Shown: piece by piece, positions 44,144-54,880 of the stretch
How the letters are laid out: each line of letters opens with the position of its first letter
Numbering within the stretch: position 1 is the stretch's first letter
NCBI GenBank assembly: GCA_963680875.1
Contig: OY804582.1
Coordinates: 48,440,646-48,504,645 of the forward strand
Source: Bathymodiolus brooksi
Taxonomy: Eukaryota > Mollusca > Bivalvia > Mytilida > Modiolidae
Direction of reading: 5' to 3'
Length of the DNA stretch: 64,000 nt
The notes under the pieces: model-generated
The model's database searches: none
What the model was told of the DNA's origin: nothing
The model's input: only the letters and a program-made list of their open reading frames with translations
Made by a program: the position numbers and the translations under genes

Positions 44144-44896
44144 TTAATGATGCAACAAATCTCGGCCAATAATGACTGGATCTGTAATAAAGAAGGGTAA
44201 TAACAAAATTACCGAACTCCGAGCAATCTTACAAAAGGAAATAATATTAGCCACAATGAACCTCCATTTTGTTTCTATGTTCCCAATGTTGAAACGGGCT
44301 GTGTCCCCTGATACAGTCTTGATACAAGTATTGTTCCCTGTCCCTTTCAGGTGAAAAACCTGTGCGCAGCTAACTGGTAATTTCAGGTTCTTGAAACAAT
44401 ATTCATTTACAACTGTAATTTGAGTCCCAGTATCGACGATTCCATCAATCTTGCGTCCGTTTATGGAGATAGGCAGGACAAGATTGATTCCATTATTTGT
44501 ATCGGTCTTTGAGATTTCTTTCACTTGGAACATACCAGAATCATGTTCATTTTGTTTTGACTTATCCTTGTTCTCCATTACCTCTGAAGAGAGTTCCTTG
44601 CTTGGGCCAGTGGAACTGGCACCCAGCACATAATCCCCCATTATATCCTTAGCATAGCATTGTGACGAAGAATCAGCCAATTCACAAAGATCAGGGAGAC
44701 CGGCTCTTTCTAAAAGGTTATCCCCTCTTGAGTGTAGGACATTACTATAATTGTTTATACTAGTTGAGTCTTCCAATTTCCTAGTTGTACCAAAGCCCCC
44801 TGATTGCTGATAGGTCGGCGGCTGGGCTACTTCACCGACCATTGATTGTTTAAAGGGTTTGTTCGAGTTCGCGATTTTGATTTTTTTTTTGGACAT
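44144..44896 (-). pseudogene. Gypsy B aspartic protease with in-frame 57-bp insertion
   Basis: The 250-codon open stretch has I-S-I-N-G-R-K-I-D-G-I-V-D-T-G-T-Q-I with the catalytic D-T-G, and ends D-P-V-I-I-G-R-D-L-L. Between V-A-N and T-D-P it carries about 19 extra residues (starting I-I-S-F-C-K-I-A-R) encoded by the PLE 3' end at 44,190-44,246. Element A lacks them. The insertion would disrupt the C-terminal strands of the fold, although the frame stays open. Confidence 0.8.
44190..44246 (-). mobile_element. Minute PLE 3' end inserted in the Gypsy protease
   Basis: On the minus strand the insertion reads 'ttgtaagattgctcggagtt' and then 'cggtaattttgttattaccc', matching the 3' terminus of the PLE at 58,230-58,277. 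Comparison with element A (15,930-15,945) shows a gain of exactly 57 bp. A repeat of about 5 bp, 'taata', on both sides is a possible target duplication. It is an extremely 5'-truncated insertion. Confidence 0.8.
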
Positions 44897-44902
44897 TGAT
44901 TG

Positions 44903-45373
44903 CTATAATGTCACACTTCTTGACATGAGCAACATCTGAACTCCTGTCCTACTTCTTCCGTTATATTGATTCCGTGACAATAGACTCAACATTTTGGAAA
45001 TGTCTTTTTGCATATTTGAAACGTCATTCTCAGTTAGTTCGAGACGATCTTCAAACATTTCCTGAGTCGGGGATTTAAACGGTTTCCTTTTTAATACCCT
45101 CACTGTGGGTTTCCCTGGGTCGTTATCTGACGATTCGTCACTTTCAAAAGTAACATGTTGTACTTTCCGTATCTGTGGCTTTGCATTCCCAAATAACACT
45201 TTCTGATTATGTATGGAACTCTTGGCGCATTGTAACGCTTGATCGATTCTGGATGGATTTTTATCCATTGCAGCTAATGCTGCCTTTTTGTCATTGCAAC
45301 CATTCAAGAAAGCATCAACAGCCATCAATTCAACAATATCTTCAGTGGCTTCGCTGTACCTATCGGTAGCCAT
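44903..45373 (-). pseudogene. Gypsy B gag C-terminal part with damaged zinc knuckle
   Basis: The 156-codon stretch contains F-L-N-G-C-N-D-K-K-A, N-P-S-R-I-D-Q-A-L-Q-C and D-E-S-S-D-N-D-P-G-K-P. Beyond it, in another frame (44,895-44,940), C-C-S-C-Q-E-V, a stop and H-Y-S-N-Q-C-P is the zinc knuckle. A stop codon replaces the glycine present in element A. Confidence 0.65.
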
Positions 45374-45423
45374 TTATTGCACTTTCTCACCAAGCTCTTC
45401 TATTGACTCTTCTACATTTTGCT

Positions 45424-45788
45424 TTACATCCTGAAGCTGCTTCCTGATTGAATGTGGAAGATCTTTATTACCAAATCGTTGGAACATTTTTCCATCATTA
45501 ACTTAAAATCCTTTTGTACTGATTGAGGACGCGTACTGAAAAACTTCAAAGCTTTCCCTCGAAAGCATAGAGGAAAATTGTCAAGTTTCTGGGCATCTGT
45601 CCATTCAAAGCGCAAGGCAGTATGCGTAAATTGCAGTTGGTATGATTTCCAATCCCCACTTCCATCATAAGTCGACAACTTTGGGAAATGAGGTAATGCG
45701 ACCGACAACGCTTTACTACTGGATTTAACACTCTCGGTTGTTTTCTTAACTTGTTCGCTTCTCTATGTTGTTTCTTAAAGATTATCAT
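45424..45788 (-). pseudogene. Gypsy B gag capsid domain
   Basis: The frame 45,424-45,708 reads L-S-T-Y-D-G-S-G-D-W-K-S-Y, then F-T-H-T-A-L-R-F-E-W-T-D, then K-L-D-N-F-P-L-C-F-R-G-K-A, the pattern of the retrotransposon gag capsid family. A shifted frame (45,546-45,788) carries the hinge S-K-Q-x-R-K-Q-P from the preceding coiled-coil part. At least one frameshift lies inside. Confidence 0.65.
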
Positions 45789-46599
45789 CAGACTCTTTTT
45801 TGTTATGTTTTTCTTCTTCTGACATATGTGGACCTTTTATTCTTGGCCCATAAATATTGTTGGGTGCCAATTTATCTATCATTTTTGTTGTTTTGACATG
45901 TTGAATGTCTTCTTCTAACTGTTTTATTCTCTTATTTTGATCTAACAATTGTTTTGCTTGAGCTTTTGCAGTTGCATCTGCCTTTTCAATGTAATTTGAT
46001 TGAGCATCTACCTTTTGCATCAATTGATCCCGTTCCGTTTTCAATTCATACATTTTCCCATTTAATTGACTAATTTGTCCCTGATAGTGTTCGTTCTGTC
46101 TATGAAGCTCCTCTTCCCTTTCTTGTTCGTATTTTGACTCTTGAGTCCTTAAAGCCTCTGTCAATCTAGACATACTCTCTTCTCCTTCACTAAGCTTATC
46201 AGCCAACAGCTCATTTTGTCTAGTAATTGCTGTCAATTCACTTTGCAATGTGTCTATATTCGCTTGTAGATTTTCGTTTGCCTTTCTAAGCTCCATGGTA
46301 TTGGTCACATCAGCTTGTTTGATAATAGATACCTCTGTTTTGTACTTCTCCATGAACTGTTTCCTGTTATCCTCCCTCACAGGCTCTGTTTCATCTATCT
46401 CAAAGGTTATTCTACCACTCATCACTAGTGGGTCCCAAATATGAGACGGTACCCCATTTATCAACTTAAGTGATTCTAAGTTCAGAGCAGCCTTTGACCT
46501 GTCTTTAATAATCATTCCTGATCTTTTTTCTCTTCTATCTGTGATGGTCATAAACTCACCCTTTGTGGCAGTATTTATATTATTTGGTTTCTTTGACAT
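45775..46599 (-). pseudogene. Gypsy B gag N-terminal coiled-coil protein
   Basis: An intact 274-codon stretch starts M-S-K-K-P-N-N-I-N at 46,599. Residues about 1-90 are mixed, and residues about 90-240 are strongly coiled-coil (L-T-A-I-T-R-Q-N-E-L-L-A-D-K-L and later L-L-D-Q-N-K-R-I-K-Q-L-E). It ends at S-D-D-N-L, where a stop precedes the capsid. In element A the equivalent region continues into capsid without a stop, so in life this was the N-terminus of Gag. The long coiled coil probably serves assembly, an inference. Confidence 0.7.
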
Positions 46600-46619
46600 A
46601 TTTCTAAATTTAAATTTTC

Positions 46620-47000
46620 AACTTTGAAATATTTATTGAGTTATATATTATTTTAATTTTATTCCAATTTTAGCTAAAACTAATAAACTAAGTGTTAGGC
46701 AAGAGCTAACCTGCAGAACAATTTTCGTAACTTTAATTCCGAATAATCGTCAAGCAAGGGATGCCTGCAAAGCAATTACCCAAACTTTAATTCAAAATTG
46801 TTATGCAAAGGGAATCAGCAAAGCAATTTTACTAACTTGATTACATAAAATGTAGAGTATAGGTAACCTGCACGACTTTCATTCCCTGAATTTAATTGGT
46901 TGCTATTACTAAACTTTATTCATAACTTGATTAAATAAAATGTCGAATAAGGGTAACCTGCACGACTTTCATTCACTGAATTTATTTTTTTGTTAATCAG
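46620..47000 (-). repeat. Gypsy B leader tandem repeats
   Basis: Two good units of about 88 bp (46,836 and 46,923) contain 'ggtaacctgcacgactttca' and 'aacttgattaaataaaatgt'. Toward gag at 46,690-46,830 there are shorter degraded units with 'aacctgca', 'gcctgcaaagcaatt' and 'aatcagcaaagcaatt'. Together they form a repeat-rich 5' leader. Confidence 0.6.
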
Positions 47001-48195
47001 ACTACTAGAATATGCCACCAATTTACAATACTGACAACAAACTATTGATCTTTTCGCTTTTTTTTATTACTTGAAACTCTGAACTGTTTTCCTTCTGAAA
47101 ATCAAAGTTAAATTATTGCTTAATTCTAAGACAAAATGCTGCAACTTAATAACATTTCAATCTATAGACTTGGCCAGTCCTCAAGGCAACCAATTTAATT
47201 TGCGAAATAAAAATCAAACTTTAGTATATTGAAATCAATCATCATTACTTCACTCACTGTGTGTCTCCATAGCAATTGTAACTCTCGGCTTACAATTTCA
47301 AATTTGTTCTTTGAAATAGCTTAAATTGAACTGTTATTATTCAAATGATTTTACTATTTATCAAGCTTTATCAACAGTCATAACTTGTATATATTTATTT
47401 CTAAACCGTTTTATAGAAGAAACACGCGTACACACAATTTCAGTTTCAACATGTTTAACTGATGCAAAACTTTGCTTCAAACTAGTAAGGGACAGCAAGC
47501 TGACAAAGTGTGTATTTATGTTGTGTCATCTGATTTTTTCCAAAGAGCTCAGTCCAGGTCAACCGTTCTGAACTCTTATAATTGCCTCTTAACCCTATTA
47601 TTAACCACCCGAGATGAAAAGTATCAATTATACACGAATAACTAAACGCCAAACAAAAATATGCATGGATGACAAATGTCCAGTCAACTATAGTAAAAAA
47701 CAATAAATTTACTACCCCCTTTTCTTCTCTAGTTTAGAAAACTACTTTTCACCAAGGTTTGTAAACATGAAAAAATATGGGGCGAGCCTTTTCATTTTGT
47801 GCAGCAATTGTGCTTAAATACCAACACAAATCAAAGCAACAGCTTGAACCTTGTACCAGTTCACCGTATTCTTTGCACAGTGAACACTATTCGGCAAACT
47901 CCATGCCTTTTTTTTTCTTTTTTTTTGAAATTTTTCTCAGTCTAATTTCTTTATTAACCGTGAGTAAAACAAATAAATATCAGCCAGAAATAGGACTACA
48001 ACTATAAATAAGGCCCACGAAAAGAATAATTCACGTCACCGATATTGTATCCGATGAAATGAAAATTTGACAAATCTCCCGCACCGTCTGCATGAGAAAT
48101 TCGAAGCCCGCGAAAATTTGACAAAAATAAACTGGTGTCTTCAGGCTTTTCACATCTCACACCAATATTGCAGAGTTGATGGCATGCGAAATGAC
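47001..48195 (-). other. Gypsy B 5' flank or leader, no gene seen
   Basis: It parallels 18,056-19,368 in element A. A T-rich run lies near 47,910-47,925, with 'ctataaataaggccca' at about 48,001. It may include a 5' LTR, but no partner LTR exists to define it. Confidence 0.4.
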
Positions 48196-49844
48196 TTATA
48201 AGAATTTATCCATTGATATTATTAATTCATATATTAACGATAATTACGAAAGTCCAATGAACCAACCGATTAACAATAATGGCACAGTGCTTTCTCAAGG
48301 AGTAAATCTCACTTAACTGAGGACACCTGATAACTTCATTAAGACAAAATATTGGATGACGTGGTTTAAATAATCTTTACCAGGCAGCATGGAATATCAG
48401 AGAAAAATGCAAATCTTTGAGAGTAAGAAAACTAAATAGCTTAAAACAGGATAGCCAAAACCCCATAATTGTATCCATGTCTGAGGAAGATGAACCTTAG
48501 ATTTAGCAATATATACAACACCTACTAACTGTATATTACAATAATACTTACATCATGTCAATAATAGTCATCGGAAGGTAAAATTCGTAATATCTAATTT
48601 AACTTTAAGTTGTTCGTACCACGATGATGTTGATTGAGCATAGAAATTAATGAGCTATCATCGTAATCACTAAGGTTAATCTTCTTCAGACATTGATATA
48701 CACTTAAGTTTATGCATAAACAGTAAACATATTAAGTCGATATTTAATGCTTCAGTAACTCGATTCATAACAGGACATTTGCTGACTTTAATTTTTAATG
48801 TCTTAAAGACGGTTTGGAAGATTTACGGTACCTGTATCATACACAACTGTAAAATGAGTTACAGCAATTACACCATAAACTATGGTACCAGGTATTTTTC
48901 TTTGCGGACCAGTAGAAAATATGTTAGAACCAGTGAAATGTGGTAGTAAACTGGCCCTGGACCAGTAATATGTGGATATTTTGTTTTACCCTTGATGAGT
49001 TATTATAAGATGTGCTGCGGTAGGTTGTTTGATCACGAAGTACATCATTGCAGTTTATTTCTGTACTCGTTTGACACTTGTTTGTTTTATGGAGCTCCTG
49101 TTGTCCGAGTTTCTGTTATTTTTATTCGTGTTTGCACTCATGTTGGTTTGTTTTATTTCAGACTTGGACTTCGTGCCTTCAGCGTTGTCGAAATTTTTTG
49201 CATTTGTTAAATAAAAACAAAACCAACTACCGGTTGCGTTGGTGTATATAAACAAATTGCAGGTCTGTATGTAATAGACTTTTAAATATTTCATCTGATT
49301 CCCCGGTTACACCAACAAGTACAACTTATTGATAATACTATATAAGTACCACTTTATGTATAATGATAATAATAAGGTTATCCTATATATAGAAATGAAA
49401 CCTCTTGGTGTGTGTGCTATCAAAGTTTTAAACTATAAAACAAATATACAATGGCGTATGCATTTCGAACTCATCATCAATCTTTAGTTTTCTGTGTAGT
49501 GTATTATAGGTCATGGTTTGTCCGTGTGTCCTTTGTATTGTCTTTCCCTCTCTCATTTACGACTTCTGATTTCCTCTTTGATATCTTCATTTGTTGTTGA
49601 GTACATATTACATATCAACTTCAGGGGAAATGACACCTATCATGCCTTCGTAATTAGTGATAATTGTTGTAGATCTTAGAGTTACCGTCACGTAGAAACA
49701 CCGTACAGAATAATATCCTTCTTGAATATAATTTGTTTCCAATCAGATTGTTATCATGCCTATCATGTCCTTTATTCGTATGAGGTAGAGTTCAAAAAGG
49801 GACATGTCGAGAACAATTTAAATAATCTATCCCTATCCTTTTAT

Positions 49845-50270
49845 TTTATGTTCCCCAATTAATAATAGGTTTGATGATTTTGTTGTTCGCATCTATCCCG
49901 TTGGGTTTTAAATAAAATATATCACATATATAGCTGGTATGCTTCACGAATTGAGATACACCTCGACAATGACAGTGAGGACTAGTTAGGAACGAAACCT
50001 TACGACAAAACCTTTCTTCATTCTTCACTCATCAACGGGTTTGTAACAAGAGTAACACGAAGGGTGCTACATGTGGAGTAGAAACTACTTACCCTTTCGG
50101 GTCATATGTGTTCACTCAAGTTTGATGGAGGGGCTCGTGGTGCTCTTTCTTTGGTTCTCTGTCTCATCTTTTAGACATTGGATTGTCTTTCATATTATTT
50201 CTTTTCTATCGGCAAACCTTTCCTGCACGCATATTCCTTCTTCTAGATGTGGAATTAGCCAACCTTTGTA
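49845..50270 (+). pseudogene. PLE RT relic and 3' tail, copy 4 (second)
   Basis: The sequence 'aggtttgatgattttgttgt' and then 'tcgcatctatcc' decodes as F-D-D-F-V-V-R-I-Y-P, followed by the K-L-Y-D-K-like region near 50,000 and the tail from 50,083. It shares the V-V-R form with copy 1. Confidence 0.6.
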
Positions 50271-50747
50271 GTCTCCGGAACTTTGATTTATGTATGTTCT
50301 ATGCTGAATTCGTTCTCGAATAAGTATATAAGATGACAAAGCACAAAAGTTGTGCTATCAAGAAAATCCAACCTTGGTACAATGTTATTGTGAAAAGTGT
50401 GTTTGTCGATTGGTTTTTGAATGCCTGCAAATATATGTTTGTATAAATATTACATACCTTTGCTAAATGACCAATCTTTCCTTTACTGACGAAAACTATG
50501 TAGATAAAATTGACGAGCGAAATCAGTTTCCATATCACATATGTGTCAGTCATTATAATAATAATAATAATAATAAATTCTTTATTTATAAAGGGTTACA
50601 CAGTTAGTTAATAACTAATCTTCTCTGAGGCCCTCATTGACATATTTAAGCATACATTGTAAAGTACACTATATAAAAGTTATACACAAGAAGCAATACA
50701 TTGTAATAAGCATACACAACAAAATTAAGTAAACATTTTATGGTAAT

Positions 50748-51516
50748 TTAAGGTACATCATTATTTAAAATGAGATTTTTAACTTTTGAATTATGAGAAG
50801 AATCTTGCCGTATCGAAAACGGTAGTTCATTCCATAGCTTTGGTCCAGAGTATGTAAATAGTTTTCTTAAAAAGTTCAGTTTCGCCTTTGGGATTTGTAA
50901 TTTTTCACTTACAACATTTCGGAGACAGTAAGAATTTCTATCAGACAAGTATTGGATTTTATTTTTTAAATATACAGGTGCTTCATTAATTAGACATTTT
51001 GAAACAAGAAAATATTTATGATATTTACTTCTTTGTTCAATAGTCATCCATCCCAGTTGTTTAAATAGAGGTTCAGATGGTGCTATGGGATCTTGATCTA
51101 ATATCAATCTTGCTGTTCTTTTTTGCAATTTAAGAATGCGATTTAGTCCTTCATTAGAACAGTTTCCCCAAACAACACAGAAATAATCAATTAAAGGCAA
51201 AATATAACCTGAATAAAAAAGTTGCCTTGATTCAAGATTTAAATATTTCTTAATTGTTGAAAGAAGATAGATTTTTGATGATATTTTAGAACAGATTTTA
51301 TCAATTTGGTTTTTTTTCCAATTTGTGATTTGAGTCAATTTTGATACCAAGTAATTGTTCACAAACTGAATGTTGTAATTGTTTAAAATTAATATTCAAA
51401 GATAGTTCTTCATTTTGAAATGCAAGTTTTTGTTTTGTTCCAACTGTAATACATTTAGTCTTACTACAATTCATAAGCCTACTATTATCCTTGCACCATA
51501 ATTCAATTCTATTCAA
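50748..51516 (-). pseudogene. LINE RT C-terminal domain (copy 4)
   Basis: The frame 51,301-51,516 contains L-N-I-N-F-K and L-L-G-I-K-I-D. The 204-codon frame 50,748-51,362 contains Y-L-N-L-E-S-R-Q-L-F-Y-S-G-Y-I-L, V-W-G-N-C-S and L-K-L-Q-K-R-T-A-R. It ends S-G-P-K-L-W-N-E-L-P, the usual end of CR1/L2/Jockey-type ORF2. It is the longest intact part of this element. Confidence 0.75.
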
Positions 51517-51990
51517 GTCTTCTTGGACTTTAGTTTGTATAGCTGAACTATTTTCCCAGAAATGCGTATTGTAGAATCATCAGCATACATATCAGTGTTG
51601 CAATTTGAAATACTTAAAGGGAGATCACTTACATATAAAATAAACAATAATGGGCCAAGTATTGAACCCTCATGTACTCCATATTTTAATGGACATTTAT
51701 TAGAAAGAGCATTTCCAATTTGTACTTGTTGTGTTCTATTTGTCATATAAGAATTAAAAAGAGCTAACACGTTTTTTATTGAATCCATATATTTCAAGTT
51801 TTTAAGCCATGATATCATGGTCAACAATATCAACGGCCTTTTTTAGATCTAAGAGTATAACTACATTGGCATTTCCATATTCCTTTCCTCTATCTATTAT
51901 GTTGACTAAAGCAGTTTGACAGGAATGATTTGATCTAAAACCAGATTGGACATCATGTAGAAGATTGTATTTTGCTAAGTACTGATACAT
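51513..51990 (-). pseudogene. LINE RT catalytic region (copy 4)
   Basis: The frame 51,802-51,990 has Q-S-G-F-R-S-N-H-S-C-Q-T-A-L and V-I-L-L-D-L-K-K-A (block A). The frame 51,513-51,833 has G-V-H-E-G-S-I-L-G-P-L-L-F-I-L-Y (block B, normally G-V-P-Q-G-S) and M-Y-A-D-D-S-T-I (block C, catalytic Asp pair). The frames overlap by a frameshift near 51,815. Confidence 0.8.
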
Positions 51991-52013
51991 ATGTCTTGAG
52001 ATATGTTTTTCAA

Positions 52014-52406
52014 TTACTTTGGATATAACGGGTAGTACAGATATAGGCTTGTAATTTGTAGGGAAACATTTTCCCCCGACTTAAAAATTGGAGACACTTT
52101 TGCATTTTTTAATATGTTTGGATATATACCGCTGTCTATTATTCTGTTGAATATATAAGTTACGAGAGACACACTAAATGGGGGACTGACTTTCAGAATC
52201 TTAGATCCAATGTTATCAGTTCCAGTTGATTTGTTTTTGTCGCGAATTAAAAGATCCTGTAGTAATTCATTCCTCTTCACTGGGGGTATAGAAAATTGTG
52301 TATTTTGAGATATGTTATCACTAACAAAGTTAAATAGTTTACTAAAATTTCTGGAAGTCGAGATATTTTCACTTCTAAGATTATCAATACAAGAAGTAAA
52401 GAACAT
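52014..52406 (-). pseudogene. LINE pre-RT linker and RT start (copy 4)
   Basis: The 130-codon frame includes K-S-T-G-T-D-N-I-G-S-K-I-L-K and N-A-K-V-S-P-I-F-K-S-G-E, the first RT blocks. The apurinic-type endonuclease that would precede it is lost by 5' truncation. The frame closes just after the Y-R-P-I-like segment. Confidence 0.7.
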
Positions 52407-52805
52407 GTTAAAGATATTTGCTATATCTATTGGTCGTGGTCATCCAATAATATGTGTACCACAGTTACCTGATATTGCTTGACCTCGAGCGAATTTATGA
52501 TTTTCATAAATTCGCACTCGATTGAAAATAACAGGATGTAGGTTTTAAATTTGTCTTTATTAAATTGTCTTTTTAATGGATTTAAGATAATAATAACATT
52601 ATTCTTTTAGATTCCTCTATTATATTTTCCGATATAAATTAACAAGAAAAAAACGTAAGCTTGTATACTTGGTTATTTCTAATACTTGATATGTAATGAA
52701 AGGCACACTCGCTTGGCGATATATAAATCAGTAAGCCCATTTTAAAGTTGTAGTTGGAATATGTTTTTGCAACAATAGTATTATTGTACAAGTTGGATAC
52801 ATTAC

Positions 52806-52938
52806 TATTGAAACAAAAGAAGCTGCCCGTATTGGACATAGCAAATTTCTTGTTGTGCACCTCGGCCTTCACCTGAGTAGTCCGGCTTAAAAAAGAACCC
52901 CGCTATGTCCAATACGAACCGCTTCTTTTGTCTCAATA
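52806..52938. repeat. 133-bp foldback element (copy 4)
   Basis: Arms of 37 bp (52,806-52,842 and 52,902-52,938) with four mismatches. It is the same element as 3,306-3,437 and 24,811-24,942. Confidence 0.65.
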
Positions 52939-53239
52939 GTACTGTATGCTTTTATTACAGCTATTCGCAGCCGATGAAATATATCAATAAGGTATCTGAT
53001 GATTATTGTACCACCAAAGTCTGATATGGGACATCACATTCCAAATAAACATCTGTGATATTCCATTATTTATATGAAACATATTGTCTTACGACCACAT
53101 CTAAGAGCTTTGGATCACAAGTTAAATGATTTATTCAATAAAATACTTTTTTGTAAGAAAATAAATATTCCTGTCCCTTCTTGATTACCCCTTCGTGTGG
53201 TTCCTATCATGATTTCCCTGATAGCGGGTTGGTCATAAC

Positions 53240-53375
53240 AGGACAACTACTGAGCCCATGGTTCCCTGTTTCTTTCTAAGTGGAAAACATCACTCGAAAG
53301 CTTTACTATCGCCAACACATCTTGGTTAACTGCTACGGGTCATGTGTGTCACACATGACCACATATATTTTCCGT
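53240..53375 (+). pseudogene. PLE RT C-terminal relic, copy 4 (third)
   Basis: Counterpart of 3,720-3,863. Codons for L-L-S-P-W-F-P are readable, with a small insertion ('tttc') before the K-W-K region. Then K-L-Y-Y-R and L-V-N-C-Y-G follow near 53,305-53,340. Confidence 0.55.
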
Positions 53376-54564
53376 TTGTCGTTCCGAAGCACTTGAGTTC
53401 TCCCGGTTTTTTTCTTCCCTTAGTGGGACTCGTGTTGTTCATGTTGTGCATGTTGTGCATGTTGTCAACTTATATGACGTCATCAGGTACCATGTTCGCG
53501 TAAAAACGACGTTCGAATTCTCTTCACTCCGAATTCTTCTGTAGGGGGTTCATTTTTGTTATTGATGTTATTTGTATTGTGATACGTATACTGGTATCCA
53601 ACACGATCTATATAGTTTGTCTTCTTTTATCTCCATGTTTGTGCTGATGTTGGTTTGTGTCACTTCAGATTTGGCATTCGTGCCTTCAGCGTGGTCTAAG
53701 CACTTTCATTCATAAACAAAACAACTACCGGTGGAGTTGGTGTATGCAAATAAATTGTAGGTCTATATGCTCTAGACTTTTGAATATTCCTACTGATTCC
53801 CCGTCTACCTTATTAATAGTATTATATAAGTACTAATGTATGTACAATGATAACATAAAATGCTATCCTATTCTGTGAAATCATTATTAATCTTGGGGTT
53901 CTTATTTTCATGGATTTCGGGGATTGTGTGGTTTACGCAAAATTTGAAAATTAAAATCCAAAGAAATACAATTTTCCCATTGCCTATTGCCTATAGTGCT
54001 TGAAACCAGGAATTCAAGAACCCAATGATCACTGGATTTTGTAGAAATCACGAATAATGGTGTTAACGAACAAAAGTACTTTCACATTATGTAGAATTGA
54101 ACACTGTTGGTGTGTATGCTATGGACGTTTTAAGCTATGAAACAAATAAATAATGGCGTATGAATTTCGAACCCGTAATAAATCCGTAGTTTTCTGTGTA
54201 GTGTTTTGTATATCACTGTTTGCCCTTTTGTCCGTTTATCCTTTAGTCGCTTCATTGTTTGTCCTTCCGCAATTTACGGCTTCTGATCACCTCTTATGTA
54301 TCTTCAAACCTTTCTTACGTACATAATACAGATCATCTTCAGACAGATAGGGAACATATGCCTATCATTCCTACGTAATCAGTGATAATTGTTGTAGAGC
54401 TAACTGTTACGTAGAAACACCGAACTAAATATTATCCTCCGTCAATAGCATTTCTTTCCAATGAACTTGTTATCCTGTCCATCATTTCCTTTGTGCATTC
54501 TATGCAGACTTCATACACATCAGCTTTTCAAGGAAAATGAACAGAATCTAACCCGGTCCTTTAA

Positions 54565-54880
54565 TTTAAGGTTTCGCTATATAGATGATTCCTATCAATA
54601 AATATGTTTTATGATGTTGTTGATGGTATCTAATTCATCCAGCTTGAGTTAAAGGATACCAAAGATACAGCGAAATCTGCCTCATACCTTGACCTACACC
54701 TTGACACTGATAGTGAGGTCCCGTTAAGAGGGACATTTTATGACACTATAAATAATTTCCATTGTAAGCTTACTATTTATATATTTGTGTATATAATCTC
54801 TTCGAATGTTTTACGGTCACCACCATGGCTTGGTTAACGCTACGGAATAGCTGTGTTACAAATGACCAGGAATATGTTAT
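54565..54880 (+). pseudogene. PLE RT C-terminal relic with internal deletion (copy 4)
   Basis: Counterpart of 5,040-5,560 and 26,276-26,780, with about 180 bp lost at 54,793 (joined 'tgtgtata' to 'taatctcttcgaatg'). The K-D-T-K-D-T-A-K-S-A-S-Y-L-D region and the F-Y-G-H-H-H-G-L-V-N region remain. A 3' tail follows to about 55,120. Confidence 0.65.

Larger units (their letters stand above)
41362..48195 (-). mobile_element. Ty3/Gypsy element B, lacks 3' end
   Basis: On the minus strand the order is leader, gag with long coiled coil, CCHC region, protease, linker, RT, RNase H, HHCC and integrase core. The element stops just after the catalytic Glu of integrase, next to unit-start sequence. The protease-RT-RNase H-integrase order defines Ty3/Gypsy. 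Frameshifts and stops inactivate it. The 5' side joins copy 4 at the same junction as element A joins copy 2. No 3' LTR is present. Confidence 0.85.
50553..52434 (-). mobile_element. 5'-truncated CR1/L2/Jockey-like LINE, copy 4
   Basis: The minus strand covers the pre-RT linker to the C-terminus in five frames, then a short 3' region with 'ataaataaagaat' and a TTA-repeat tail (50,555-50,575 on the + strand). Insertion point and truncation point equal those in copy 2, so both come from one event. It is better preserved here than in copy 2. Confidence 0.8.

Noticed and set aside
46620..48195. Gypsy 5' LTR with TATA and polyadenylation signals
   Set aside because: The TATAAATA sequence is on the + strand while the element is on the minus strand. 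Without a second LTR no boundary can be supported.
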